In this document: positions 8,528-16,475 of the stretch, piece after piece
Layout: each line of letters begins with the position of its first letter
How positions within the stretch are numbered: the stretch's first letter is position 1
Source: VGMD01 sp964552055
GTDB taxonomy: Bacteria; Chlamydiota; Chlamydiia; Chlamydiales; 2-12-FULL-49-11
DNA length: 44,528 nt
NCBI GenBank assembly: GCA_964552055.1
Contig: CAZKFL010000016.1
Coordinates: 1-44,528, forward strand
Reading direction: 5' to 3'
Notes under the pieces: generated by a model
What the model was told of the DNA's origin: nothing
Databases searched by the model: none
The model's input: the letters and a program-made list of their open reading frames with translations, nothing else
Made by a program: the position numbers and the translations under genes

Positions 8528-9747
8528 TCGATTGTATCCTTTTTATTCCAACCAGGTTTTTTCTTTTCTTCCTCTTTTTCTTCCTCTTCTTCTAGTACAT
8601 CATCAAGTTCACTGATGGTTTCAATAAGAATCATTAGAAGATCTTGCCTTTGCTTGTCGGATTTAAAAAGTCTTGGAGATACTCCCCGTAATGCGTCTCT
8701 AAACTGTGTATAAACAATAATTTGCGCCAGAACTTCTTCAGATAAGCCAAGCTGGGATCCAAGGCTTATTATCTTATCGGGTGAGGGATACCTTTCGGAG
8801 ATGAGTTTAACAAACATTCTAGCAAGCAGATCAAATGTAAGTCCTTTGGGAAGAGATAGGTTTTCTCGTTCAAATTGCTGATTGATGATGCGCATTCTTA
8901 GATAGAAAAATTTATATACGCCAAGTATTGCTTGCATAGACCGAATTTCTGAGCAAAGTCTTATTAATTCTGCTGGAGCAATCGAGGGTCCTTTTGATTT
9001 GATATCGCTTCCAAGAGAGTGGAGCATAAATTCAAGAACAGTTTTCATCTTGTCGAAACTAAATGATTCAATTAGTTCCTCAAAAAGAGGGAGGGCTTCT
9101 CTTGGATTTCCTGTAATATCACGGTAGAGGTCTCTAAGAGTTCCAGCAGTACCTAGTCCTTGCTTTGAAAACTCTTTGGCTTCATTATTGATGTTTCGGC
9201 CAGCTTTTACTTCTCTACCAAAGCGGTCATTTAAAAGCTGTCTTGCAAGACGTAGATTCATTCCGATTTTTGTATTAGGATCACTTGTTTCTGAAAGAAA
9301 TTCAAAGGCTTCATCTGCAAGAAAATGGTCGGGATAGGAGAGAAGGACCTTTTCTAGAATTTTTTCCGGTGTATCTCCTTCCAAAATAGCTTTTTTTAGA
9401 CCTAAAAGAGATCTTTTTTGCATCTCTTGGTTTCGATTTTGGAATTCAGATGCCGATTCTGCGACTGAATCAACCTTAACAATCTCAGGGTTAGACTCAT
9501 CTGTTTGTGAAGAGCTTTTCGATTCGTGTTTTTTTAGTCTTTGATCAAGTGTCTCTGCTTTTTTAAGTTGGGCTATGGGATTAAAAAGGGCATCTTCTGT
9601 CCGTTCTGTGGAAAGATCTTCCATCGCGCATTGGATAATTTCAAGGCCTTCAATTCGTCCTAGTGCCTGCGCTTTTTGAATTTGAGCTTGCCTAGCTGAC
9701 GCTGATGACGTGCCTTCAACTCGATTTACAGGTTCTTGTGACGACAT
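8524..9747 (-). CDS. copN: Type III secretion gatekeeper CopN (SctW/YopN-TyeA family)
   Basis: A 407-aa protein at the position of lcrE/copN, between sctV and the CesT chaperone. The family plugs the export gate until host contact, sets the order of secretion, and in C. pneumoniae is itself secreted and binds tubulin. The N-terminal 110 residues are Ser/Glu/Gln-rich and low complexity, as expected for a secretion signal and chaperone-binding region. The remainder is helical, with the SctW-like block 'GLSEEVLAQIIVYTQFRDALRG' near the C-terminus (TyeA-like part). An extreme acidic/basic tail (EEEEEKEEEKKK) ends the protein and seems specific to this lineage. The start is the ATG at 9747. Confidence 0.9.
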   Translation of the reverse strand: MSSQEPVNRVEGTSSASARQAQIQKAQALGRIEGLEIIQCAMEDLSTERTEDALFNPIAQLKKAETLDQRLKKHESKSSSQTDESNPEIVKVDSVAESASEFQNRNQEMQKRSLLGLKKAILEGDTPEKILEKVLLSYPDHFLADEAFEFLSETSDPNTKIGMNLRLARQLLNDRFGREVKAGRNINNEAKEFSKQGLGTAGTLRDLYRDITGNPREALPLFEELIESFSFDKMKTVLEFMLHSLGSDIKSKGPSIAPAELIRLCSEIRSMQAILGVYKFFYLRMRIINQQFERENLSLPKGLTFDLLARMFVKLISERYPSPDKIISLGSQLGLSEEVLAQIIVYTQFRDALRGVSPRLFKSDKQRQDLLMILIETISELDDVLEEEEEKEEEKKKPGWNKKDTID

Positions 9748-9763
9748 CTAATATCCTCAACTT

Positions 9764-11893
9764 CTAAAGCTGTATCCTACCAAGAGGCTGGATTCTAATT
9801 TCTGGGACAACTTCTTGGTAAGAAATAACTCCATAATCAGGAAATTCGCCTTCGATCAGTTTTCTCACAAATCTTCGAACATCCATTGCGGTGATAATGA
9901 GAGGGGAGAGACCGCCAGGTGGAGTTGGCTTGACTGTAGTTCGGATCGCTTGGAGTATAAGCTGCACAGAATCAGGATCTAATCCTAAATATGAGCCGGC
10001 TGAAGTTTGTTTGATAGCTCCACGAACAATATCTTCAATTTCCGGATCAAGTAAGTACACAGGAAGTACAGTTTGACCTTTTGAGTATTTGAAACTGATA
10101 AACCGTTTTAGTGACGATCTGATGTACTCAGTTAATAAAACTGTATCCTTTTCTGATTGAGCCCACTCACTTAATGATTCTAATATCGTTCGTAAGTCCT
10201 TGATAGAGACTTGCTCTTGGATTAGACGCTTAAATATCTCTGTAAGTCTTTGTAGAGGAACAAGTCTTGTAACTTCTTTGACAAGATCAGGGAATGATTT
10301 TTCAATGAATTCTAAGATTCCTCTAACCTCTTGAATGCCCATAAATTCTGATGCATATTGCCTGTAGAAGTAAGAGAGGTGTAAAATTACCACATCGAGT
10401 GGTTCCCAATATTTGATGCTCGATTTATCTAAAATATTTTTATATTTCTTATCAACCCATTGAGAGGCTTGGCTCATGATGTTTTTTGTCTGTGTGGAAG
10501 GAATGTTATATCTGCGTAAATTCTCTTCTGTTTCATTAGTAAGAACATGGTCCCTGATGATCCTTCCGCGCGTCAAGGGCACCTCATTTAAATAGATGCA
10601 ATAATCATCTGCATCTAATTGAGGAGCGTCTGTTCTTACATGGACTCCTGGAAATCTAACGCCTAAATCTTGATAGAGGGCGTAACGCATTTTAGGGATT
10701 TTATCTTCAATAAATTTCCCTCCTTCACGGTCTTTTTTAATGAGATCCGCAAGGAAAGAACCTACTTCTAAAATAACAGGAAGAGTTAGAGCGTAATCAT
10801 CTCCACCACCTCGAATCACAGAGCTTCCATCAGCGCCAGTTTCCATAACTGCACCGCCGCCACCTGCGGCAGCTGCTGCTAGGAGTTTTCTTTGTTTAAA
10901 TATTCCATTTAATCCCAAAGTAAAAAGAACTGCTGTGATGCTCAAAAAGAGCATTGTTGGGAAAGATTTAATCAGTGATAGAAGAAAGGTGATACCAGAC
11001 GCGATAAGAATCCCTTTCGGTTGCGAAAGGATTTGAGTAGAGATGTCTCTTCCTAGATTTGCATCTTCTTTATCACTTGATACTCTGGTGGTTACAATAC
11101 CTGCTGTGAGAGATATAAGAAGTGAAGGCACTTGAGATACAAGGCCGCTACCAATTGATAGAAGAGTAAAAGTTTTAGCAGCTTGGAGAGCAGACATGCC
11201 ATGCATCATCATTCCGATAATCAGACCGCCTACAATGTTAATTACAGCAATCACTATACCTGCAATAACGTCCCCTTTTACGAACTTCATGGCTCCATCC
11301 ATGGCTCCGTAAAGCTGACTTTCTTTTTGTAGAGCAAGTCTAAGTTGTCTTGCTTGACTTGCGTCAATAATTCCAGAACGCATATCGGCATCGATACTCA
11401 TTTGTTTACCAGGCATCGCATCGAGTGTAAACCTTGCCGCTACCTCTGCAACCCTTTCAGCACCCTTCGTAACAACTATAAATTGCACAATAGTAATGAT
11501 TAAGAATATTACGCCGCCGACAACAAAGCTTCCCCCAACAACAATATTACCAAATGCATAGATGATGTCTCCCGCATTAGCATAGAGTAAGATACGTTTT
11601 GTAGCGGAAATTTCAATACCTAATCTAAAAAGAGTTGTGATCAAGAGTATCGATGGAAAAACAGAGAGGTGAACAGCTTTTGAAATATAGAGCGCTACCA
11701 TTAGTAAGCAAAGGGAAAGGGTCAAGTTAATAGCAATAAATGCATCAATTATCGATGGAGGGACAGGGACAACAATCATCATGATGATCATGATTACAAA
11801 TAATGCTAATACAAGGTCGCTAGACTGGTTGATTGCATTGAGCATTTTTGAGCCGCCAAGCATATTGGTAAGTCGGCTAAGGATTTTATTCAT
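9764..11893 (-). CDS. sctV: Type III secretion export gate protein SctV (CdsV/LcrD/FlhA family)
   Basis: A 709-aa inner-membrane export-gate protein that forms the nonameric ring controlling substrate entry. The N-terminal half has about seven to eight membrane segments, with the highly conserved FHIPEP-family block MPGKQMSIDADMRSG and 'GAMDGAMKFVKGDVIAG'. The C-terminal cytoplasmic domain starts near residue 370. Between them is an Ala/Gly-rich linker (about residues 336-365). Length and order match the family. It is preceded by sctU with a 4-nt overlap (ATGA), indicating coupled translation, and is followed 16 nt later by copN. Confidence 0.96.
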   Translation of the reverse strand: MNKILSRLTNMLGGSKMLNAINQSSDLVLALFVIMIIMMIVVPVPPSIIDAFIAINLTLSLCLLMVALYISKAVHLSVFPSILLITTLFRLGIEISATKRILLYANAGDIIYAFGNIVVGGSFVVGGVIFLIITIVQFIVVTKGAERVAEVAARFTLDAMPGKQMSIDADMRSGIIDASQARQLRLALQKESQLYGAMDGAMKFVKGDVIAGIVIAVINIVGGLIIGMMMHGMSALQAAKTFTLLSIGSGLVSQVPSLLISLTAGIVTTRVSSDKEDANLGRDISTQILSQPKGILIASGITFLLSLIKSFPTMLFLSITAVLFTLGLNGIFKQRKLLAAAAAGGGGAVMETGADGSSVIRGGGDDYALTLPVILEVGSFLADLIKKDREGGKFIEDKIPKMRYALYQDLGVRFPGVHVRTDAPQLDADDYCIYLNEVPLTRGRIIRDHVLTNETEENLRRYNIPSTQTKNIMSQASQWVDKKYKNILDKSSIKYWEPLDVVILHLSYFYRQYASEFMGIQEVRGILEFIEKSFPDLVKEVTRLVPLQRLTEIFKRLIQEQVSIKDLRTILESLSEWAQSEKDTVLLTEYIRSSLKRFISFKYSKGQTVLPVYLLDPEIEDIVRGAIKQTSAGSYLGLDPDSVQLILQAIRTTVKPTPPGGLSPLIITAMDVRRFVRKLIEGEFPDYGVISYQEVVPEIRIQPLGRIQL

Positions 11894-12972
11894 TTCTTAA
11901 ATAGCTCCAGTATACTTTCTTCTGCTTGTTGTTCTTCGAGTTTTGCAACCCATTTTAGTATTTCAGCCACAGTCTCATATGTCTCTTCTGGTATGTACCC
12001 ACCTACGCTTGACTTATAGTAGAGAAGGTGTGCTAAATCCACATTTCGCATAATCGGGATATTATTATCTAGAGCAACTTTTATGATTTGCTCAGCTACT
12101 ATATCTAACCCCATAGTTACTACTTTAGGAGCCGGCTCCTCAGCTGCATTATATTCTATAGCTACAGCAATATGCGTAGGATTTGTAATAATTGTCCTTG
12201 CTCTTTTTGCTGAAGCTGGACCTTCTTGATAAGCAATCTCTTGCGCAAGTTGTCTTCGCTTTCCCTTAATATGAGGATCACCCTCGGAGTCTTTGTATTC
12301 TTGCTTTACTTCGTACTTCTCCATCTTCATTTCTTTTTGAAAGTTCTTTTTTTGAAAAACAAGATCAAAAATTGCAATTACAAGAAAAAATATCCCAACC
12401 CTTATAACAACTTGCTTTAGGAACTTAGCGAAAACAATTGTACTGATAATGACAGATTGGCCGCAAGTAGCAATAATATCTGGAAGGCTATCATTTATAA
12501 CAGAGTAGATTAAAATGAGCGCTCCTGCAATTTTAAAAACAGACTTAAGTAACTCTACAAATGTCTTAACCTTAAAGATGTTCTTAATATTGGTGACTGG
12601 ATTCATTCGCTTGATATCAGGCTTCATTGATTCCATTGAAAATAACGGGCCGATAATCAAAAAGTTTACGATTACACCTGTCATTGCAACAAGAACCATA
12701 AGAGGAACGGAAGTTGTAAAAATCACCTTGATGGCAGTTGCCATCAAACCACCAATTCGGTTATTTAGATCGGAGGCAATTCCTACATTCTTAAACGACA
12801 TAACCATAAATCCAGCAATAGATTCATAGATTTGCATGGCCATTGCGAGAGCTGCAGTAATGGATACGATAAAAGTAAATGCAGAAGGAAAATCTTGCGA
12901 CTTTGCAACCTGCCCCTTCTTTCTAGCATCTCGAATCTTTTTTGGGGTTGCTTTCTCTGACTTCTCTGCCAT
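11890..12972 (-). CDS. sctU: Type III secretion export switch protein SctU (CdsU/YscU family)
   Basis: A 360-aa protein with the SctU/FlhB architecture: an N-terminal cytoplasmic KSEKATPKK-RDARKKGQVAKS signature, four membrane segments (about 30-52, 80-110, 145-165 and 175-205), and a basic linker. The NPTH motif at residues 264-267 is the self-cleavage site at which the protein switches secretion from early to later substrates. All four residues are intact. It is the first gene of a minus-strand unit sctU-sctV-copN-scc1-malQ. The leader upstream (12973-13070) is purine-rich and contains an inverted repeat. Confidence 0.96.
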   Translation of the reverse strand: MAEKSEKATPKKIRDARKKGQVAKSQDFPSAFTFIVSITAALAMAMQIYESIAGFMVMSFKNVGIASDLNNRIGGLMATAIKVIFTTSVPLMVLVAMTGVIVNFLIIGPLFSMESMKPDIKRMNPVTNIKNIFKVKTFVELLKSVFKIAGALILIYSVINDSLPDIIATCGQSVIISTIVFAKFLKQVVIRVGIFFLVIAIFDLVFQKKNFQKEMKMEKYEVKQEYKDSEGDPHIKGKRRQLAQEIAYQEGPASAKRARTIITNPTHIAVAIEYNAAEEPAPKVVTMGLDIVAEQIIKVALDNNIPIMRNVDLAHLLYYKSSVGGYIPEETYETVAEILKWVAKLEEQQAEESILELFKK

Positions 12973-12991
12973 ACGCCTTTATTGCTCTAAA

Positions 12992-13073
12992 AAAACTACC
13001 GCAGAGAGCAAGAGAGAACAAGAGAGAAAGAAGAGAAAATTATTAACTTCTCTACGTCCTCTTTGGTAGTTTT
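12992..13073 (-). other. Long-range inverted repeat in the sctU leader
   Basis: Arms AAAACTACC (12992-13000) and GGTAGTTTT (13065-13073) are perfect 9-bp complements flanking a purine-rich segment built of GAGA/AGAGAA units. The segment lies between sctU and the AAA-ATPase gene, immediately upstream of the sctU start. It could be a folded 5' leader of the type III operon. No function is demonstrated, and such AT/GA-rich DNA can give inverted repeats by chance. Confidence 0.35.
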
Positions 13074-13106
13074 ATATTAAATGTTAGCTATTCTTCAGTT
13101 TATCAT

Positions 13107-13135
13107 AAAATAGCGATAGAAGAAATAGCTATTTT
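13107..13135 (-). terminator. Terminator-like hairpin at the end of the AAA-ATPase gene
   Basis: Arms AAAATAGC (13107-13114) and GCTATTTT (13128-13135) overlap the stop codon of the minus-strand ATPase gene. On that strand the stem ends in four T residues. The stem is short and AT-rich, so termination may be weak and some transcripts could read into sctU. Confidence 0.45.
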
Positions 13136-14271
13136 GAGGTGAAGTTTTTTAGACTTTTTACTGTAATGTTTTCGGATAGCGGATAGTCAATATCTCCTGG
13201 ATAAATGACATAAAGATGGGTAAGTTGAAGATCAGTTAATGCAATTTTCATCGATTTTGTAAGGGAAGGAGCATCGCTATATTTAAATTCAAAGCCGACT
13301 AATCCATTTTTTTGTTGTAATAATAAATCTATTTCTGCACCGCCATGAGTAGCCCAAAAATAGCAATCATGAGGTTTTGCTGAATTTTGACGGATCATTT
13401 CTTCTAGGGCAAATCCCTCCCAAGAAGCTCCAACTTTAGGATTGTAATGAAGCTCTTCTACCGTATTAAGGTTTAGTAGGGAGTGAAGCAAGCCGCTATC
13501 ACGAAAATAAATTTTAGGGGTTTTTACTTGTCTTTTTCCTATATTCGAATGCCAGGGCTGTAATTGTCTGACCATAAAGGTGCCGGTTAAAATATCAAGA
13601 TAATTGCGCATGGTTACATCAGAAGCCCCAAAGGATCTTCCCAGCTCTGATGCAGCAAAAAGATTTCCATGGTAATGAGAAAGCATTGTCCAAAATCGTC
13701 TTAAACTTTCTGGGGCAATTTTAATTCCAAGATTTGGGATATCCTGCTCTAAGAAAGTTCTAATAAAAAATTCTCGCCAATCCGAGCTAATCTGATCGGT
13801 TTCTGCTAGATACGATTTTGGGAATCCGCCTCTAAGCCATAAGCGCTCTTGATTATCAACCTCACTTAATGAAAAGGGAGTCATTTCAAGATAAGCAATT
13901 CTTCCTGCTAAACTTTCTGAAGACTGTTTAATTAACTCTTTTGAGGCAGACCCGAGAATTAAGTATTGCTGGTCAAGTTCATCACTATCAACTAAAATTC
14001 TTAAAGTAGAAAATAAATCAGGAACCCTTTGAATTTCATCAATTACAATTAAACCATTTAAAGGTTTAAGAGTTAAGATTGGGTTCTTAAGTCTTTGTAT
14101 ATCAGCAGAGTTTTCTAAATCAAAATAGTTTTCCTTTTGAAAATTAGGGAACTCTTTGCAATACATTCTCGCAAGAGTGGTTTTACCGCATTGGCGAGGG
14201 CCAAGTAAGGCTACAACCGGATGAGAGTGAAAAAATCTTTTTATGTCATTGCTAAAAATCGGACGTTTCAT
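13129..14271 (-). CDS. AAA+ ATPase of the AAA_14/DUF4143 family
   Basis: The ATG at 14271 is preferred over the longer frame because a GGAG site lies 4 nt upstream. The product is 380 aa. Walker A (GPRQCGKTT) is near residue 23 and Walker B (LIVIDEI) near residue 78, followed by ILGSAS (sensor-1 type) and the C-terminal DUF4143 region with a nuclease-like 'GAEIDLLLQ...GFEFKYS' (D-x-n-E-x-K) pattern. Such ATPases are common, widely transferred, and of unknown exact function. It sits between sctU and ychF, which I recall as adjacent in Chlamydia, so it is probably an insertion acquired by horizontal transfer. A hairpin closes the gene. Confidence 0.9.
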   Translation of the reverse strand: MKRPIFSNDIKRFFHSHPVVALLGPRQCGKTTLARMYCKEFPNFQKENYFDLENSADIQRLKNPILTLKPLNGLIVIDEIQRVPDLFSTLRILVDSDELDQQYLILGSASKELIKQSSESLAGRIAYLEMTPFSLSEVDNQERLWLRGGFPKSYLAETDQISSDWREFFIRTFLEQDIPNLGIKIAPESLRRFWTMLSHYHGNLFAASELGRSFGASDVTMRNYLDILTGTFMVRQLQPWHSNIGKRQVKTPKIYFRDSGLLHSLLNLNTVEELHYNPKVGASWEGFALEEMIRQNSAKPHDCYFWATHGGAEIDLLLQQKNGLVGFEFKYSDAPSLTKSMKIALTDLQLTHLYVIYPGDIDYPLSENITVKSLKNFTSK

Positions 14272-14337
14272 AATTCTCCTTGAAAACTCAAACTCTGTCT
14301 TAGAATATTCATGGATGGATTTATGGGTCAAGAAGAA

Positions 14338-15432
14338 TTAATTGTGGAAAAAGAGGATGATGTCATCGTCTTGGACGGTATAAGTCTTCCCTTCAATGCG
14401 GGCACGACCTGCTTCTTTTGCTCCGGTTCTACCGTTGCAGTTAAGAAAATCATTGTAAGATACAACTTCAGCTCGGATGAACCCTTTTTGAATGTCGGTA
14501 TGAATTTTTCCAGCAGCTTCTGGAGCAAGAGCGCCACGATGCACTGTCCAGGCACGAACTTCTTTTTCACCAGCAGTGTAAAACGTAATAAGGCCGAGAG
14601 TTTTAAATGAAGCTCTAATTAGTGAATCAAGACCTTTTTCGGAAATACCATAACTTTCTAGATATTCCTTTTCTTCGGAAGGGCTTAACCCTGCAACATC
14701 TTCTTCAAGTTTTGCGCAGATAGTTACAATCGGTGCATTTTCATTTTGAGCAAACTCGCGAACTCTTTTTACATAATCATTTTCCATGGAAGGAAGGTCA
14801 TTTTCTGCAACATTTGCGCAGTATACAATGGGCTTTGATGTAAGAAAATTGAAATGCTTAATACTTTCAGCTTCTTCAGGAGAGAGTTCTAGGGACCTAA
14901 GAGGGAGATTGTTATTTAAGTGCTTAATAGCTTTTTCAAGAGCGTCAATGGCAGGAGGGCGATCTTTTGCGCTTTTTGAACCTTTTTCTAATTTCTGTTT
15001 AATTTTTTCAGCCATATCAAGATCGCATAAAATCAATTCTATGTTAATGACTTCGATATCTGATAAAGGATCAACTTTTCCCTCAACATGGATGATATCA
15101 TCATTGTCGAAACATCTAACGAGATGAACAATCAAATCGGTGTCTCGAATATTTGTGAGAAACTGATTGCCAAGCCCTTGTCCTTGCGATGCGCCTTTTA
15201 CGAGTCCGGCAATATCAACAAAGGAAATGGAAGCAGGAATGATTTTTTGAGCTTTAGAAATTCTTGAAAGTTCAGAAAGTCTTGGATCGGGAACATCAAC
15301 AATGCCAATATTCGGATCAATTGTACAGAAGGGAAAATTATTTGCAGCAATCATCTGTTTTGTAAGTGCATTAAAGAGAGTTGATTTTCCCACATTAGGT
15401 AGACCTACTATTCCACACGATAAATTTGCCAT
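14338..15432 (-). CDS. ychF: Redox/ribosome-associated ATPase YchF (OLA1 family)
   Basis: A 364-aa Obg-related P-loop protein that prefers ATP to GTP. G1 is GLPNVGKST near residue 10, DIAGLVKGA-QGQGLGNQFL follows as the switch/G3 region, and the C-terminal TGS-like domain ends in the conserved 'YTVQDDDIILFFHN'. Length is normal. It is the last gene of the rpsA-nusA-infB-rbfA-truB-ychF series. Its ATG shares one base with the truB stop (TAATG), so it is translationally coupled. In C. trachomatis ribF lies between truB and ychF; here it is absent from that position. Confidence 0.96.
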   Translation of the reverse strand: MANLSCGIVGLPNVGKSTLFNALTKQMIAANNFPFCTIDPNIGIVDVPDPRLSELSRISKAQKIIPASISFVDIAGLVKGASQGQGLGNQFLTNIRDTDLIVHLVRCFDNDDIIHVEGKVDPLSDIEVINIELILCDLDMAEKIKQKLEKGSKSAKDRPPAIDALEKAIKHLNNNLPLRSLELSPEEAESIKHFNFLTSKPIVYCANVAENDLPSMENDYVKRVREFAQNENAPIVTICAKLEEDVAGLSPSEEKEYLESYGISEKGLDSLIRASFKTLGLITFYTAGEKEVRAWTVHRGALAPEAAGKIHTDIQKGFIRAEVVSYNDFLNCNGRTGAKEAGRARIEGKTYTVQDDDIILFFHN

Positions 15433-16106
15433 TAAGTCGCTGCCTTCAAAAGAGTTGCATAGTTCTCGGGATTGATATTTTCAAGGGGAGTACATTCACT
15501 TAAGTTAAATGGTCCCGATTTTGTACGAATAAGGTCATAAACAAGACCTCCTGTTTCTAATAGAGTACCTAGATCATGAGCGATGCTCCGAACATAAGTG
15601 CCGCTAGAGCAGGTGATTGATAACTTTAGATAAGGGTATTCATAGGAAAGTATTTTTACGGAAACTTCTACTTCTACAGGCGGTCTTTCTACTTCAATTC
15701 CCTTTCTTGCAAGCTCATACAATTTTTTTCCGTTTTGTTTTTTTGCAGAAAACATGGGGGGAGTTTGGAGAATTTTTCCTTGAAAGTGAGTTAACTGCAG
15801 CTTAATTTCACTTAAAGTCGGTATGCGATCAGAAACTTCCTTTATTTCGCCTTGAACATCATAGGTATCCGAAGATTTTCCGAGCAAAACAGTAGTTTCG
15901 TATTCTTTGCCATGTTTTATTAGAAGGGGAGTCTTTCGCGTATAATTTGATCCAATCAGCATTACCATTACACCTGTTGCTAAAGGATCTAAAGTACCTG
16001 CATGGCCAATTTTTTGGATTCCCGTAATTTTACGAAGAACATGAACTAGATAAAAAGAAGTTTTATCTTTTGGTTTGTCAACAAGTAAAATCCCTTCTCT
16101 ATTCAT
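15432..16106 (-). CDS. truB: tRNA pseudouridine-55 synthase
   Basis: A 224-aa TruB enzyme that makes pseudouridine at position 55 in the T-loop of tRNAs. The catalytic motif GHAGTLDPLATG is present, with the nucleophile Asp40. Further blocks are KEYETTVLLGKSSDTYD, TPPMFSAKKQNGKKLYELAR and CSSGTYVRSIAHDLG. It is short because it lacks the C-terminal PUA domain found in E. coli TruB, as in other compact chlamydial homologues. It overlaps rbfA by 8 nt at the start and ychF by one base at the end. Confidence 0.95.
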   Translation of the reverse strand: MNREGILLVDKPKDKTSFYLVHVLRKITGIQKIGHAGTLDPLATGVMVMLIGSNYTRKTPLLIKHGKEYETTVLLGKSSDTYDVQGEIKEVSDRIPTLSEIKLQLTHFQGKILQTPPMFSAKKQNGKKLYELARKGIEVERPPVEVEVSVKILSYEYPYLKLSITCSSGTYVRSIAHDLGTLLETGGLVYDLIRTKSGPFNLSECTPLENINPENYATLLKAAT

Positions 16107-16467
16107 TGGCAGGTTCAGCTTCGGTATGAATTTTTTTAAGAATTGTGTCGATTTTCATATATTTCTCAATAGAATCATCGATCTTAAAAGTAAGGACGGG
16201 GAAATACCGAATCGTAATTTTCTTTGATGCAAGCAGTGCAATGTATGGCCCCATTTTTTGAAGCATAGCAATTGTCTTCTCACGCTTTTCCTGATTTGTT
16301 TCTATCATGCTAATAAAAACCTTTGCAGAGGTTAAATCATTGCTTGTATCAACATTTGTCACGGAAATAAGCTCAGGAATATTGCGATGCTTTAAATCCT
16401 GAAGAATTACTTCTGATAAAACCTCTTTAAGAAGTGAATTAATTTTTTCAATACGGCGTGGCTTCAT
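16099..16467 (-). CDS. rbfA: Ribosome-binding factor A
   Basis: A 122-aa 30S maturation factor with the KH-like fold of RbfA. It opens with the basic MKPRRIEKINSLLKEVLSEV helix, then 'LISVTNVDTSNDLTSAKVFIS' and the 'ITIRYFPVLTFKIDDSIE' strand that define the family. It lies 8 nt downstream of infB and overlaps truB by 8 nt, matching the common infB-rbfA-truB order. Confidence 0.95.
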   Translation of the reverse strand: MKPRRIEKINSLLKEVLSEVILQDLKHRNIPELISVTNVDTSNDLTSAKVFISMIETNQEKREKTIAMLQKMGPYIALLASKKITIRYFPVLTFKIDDSIEKYMKIDTILKKIHTEAEPANE

Positions 16468-16475
16468 TATTACCT

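Noticed and set aside
8524..8600. Acidic GAA-rich tract at the copN 3' end as a regulatory or repeat element
   Set aside because: It is explained by the Glu/Lys-rich C-terminal codons of CopN.
12226..12829. Plus-strand frames inside sctU
   Set aside because: Shadows of sctU, whose NPTH and membrane pattern make it certain.
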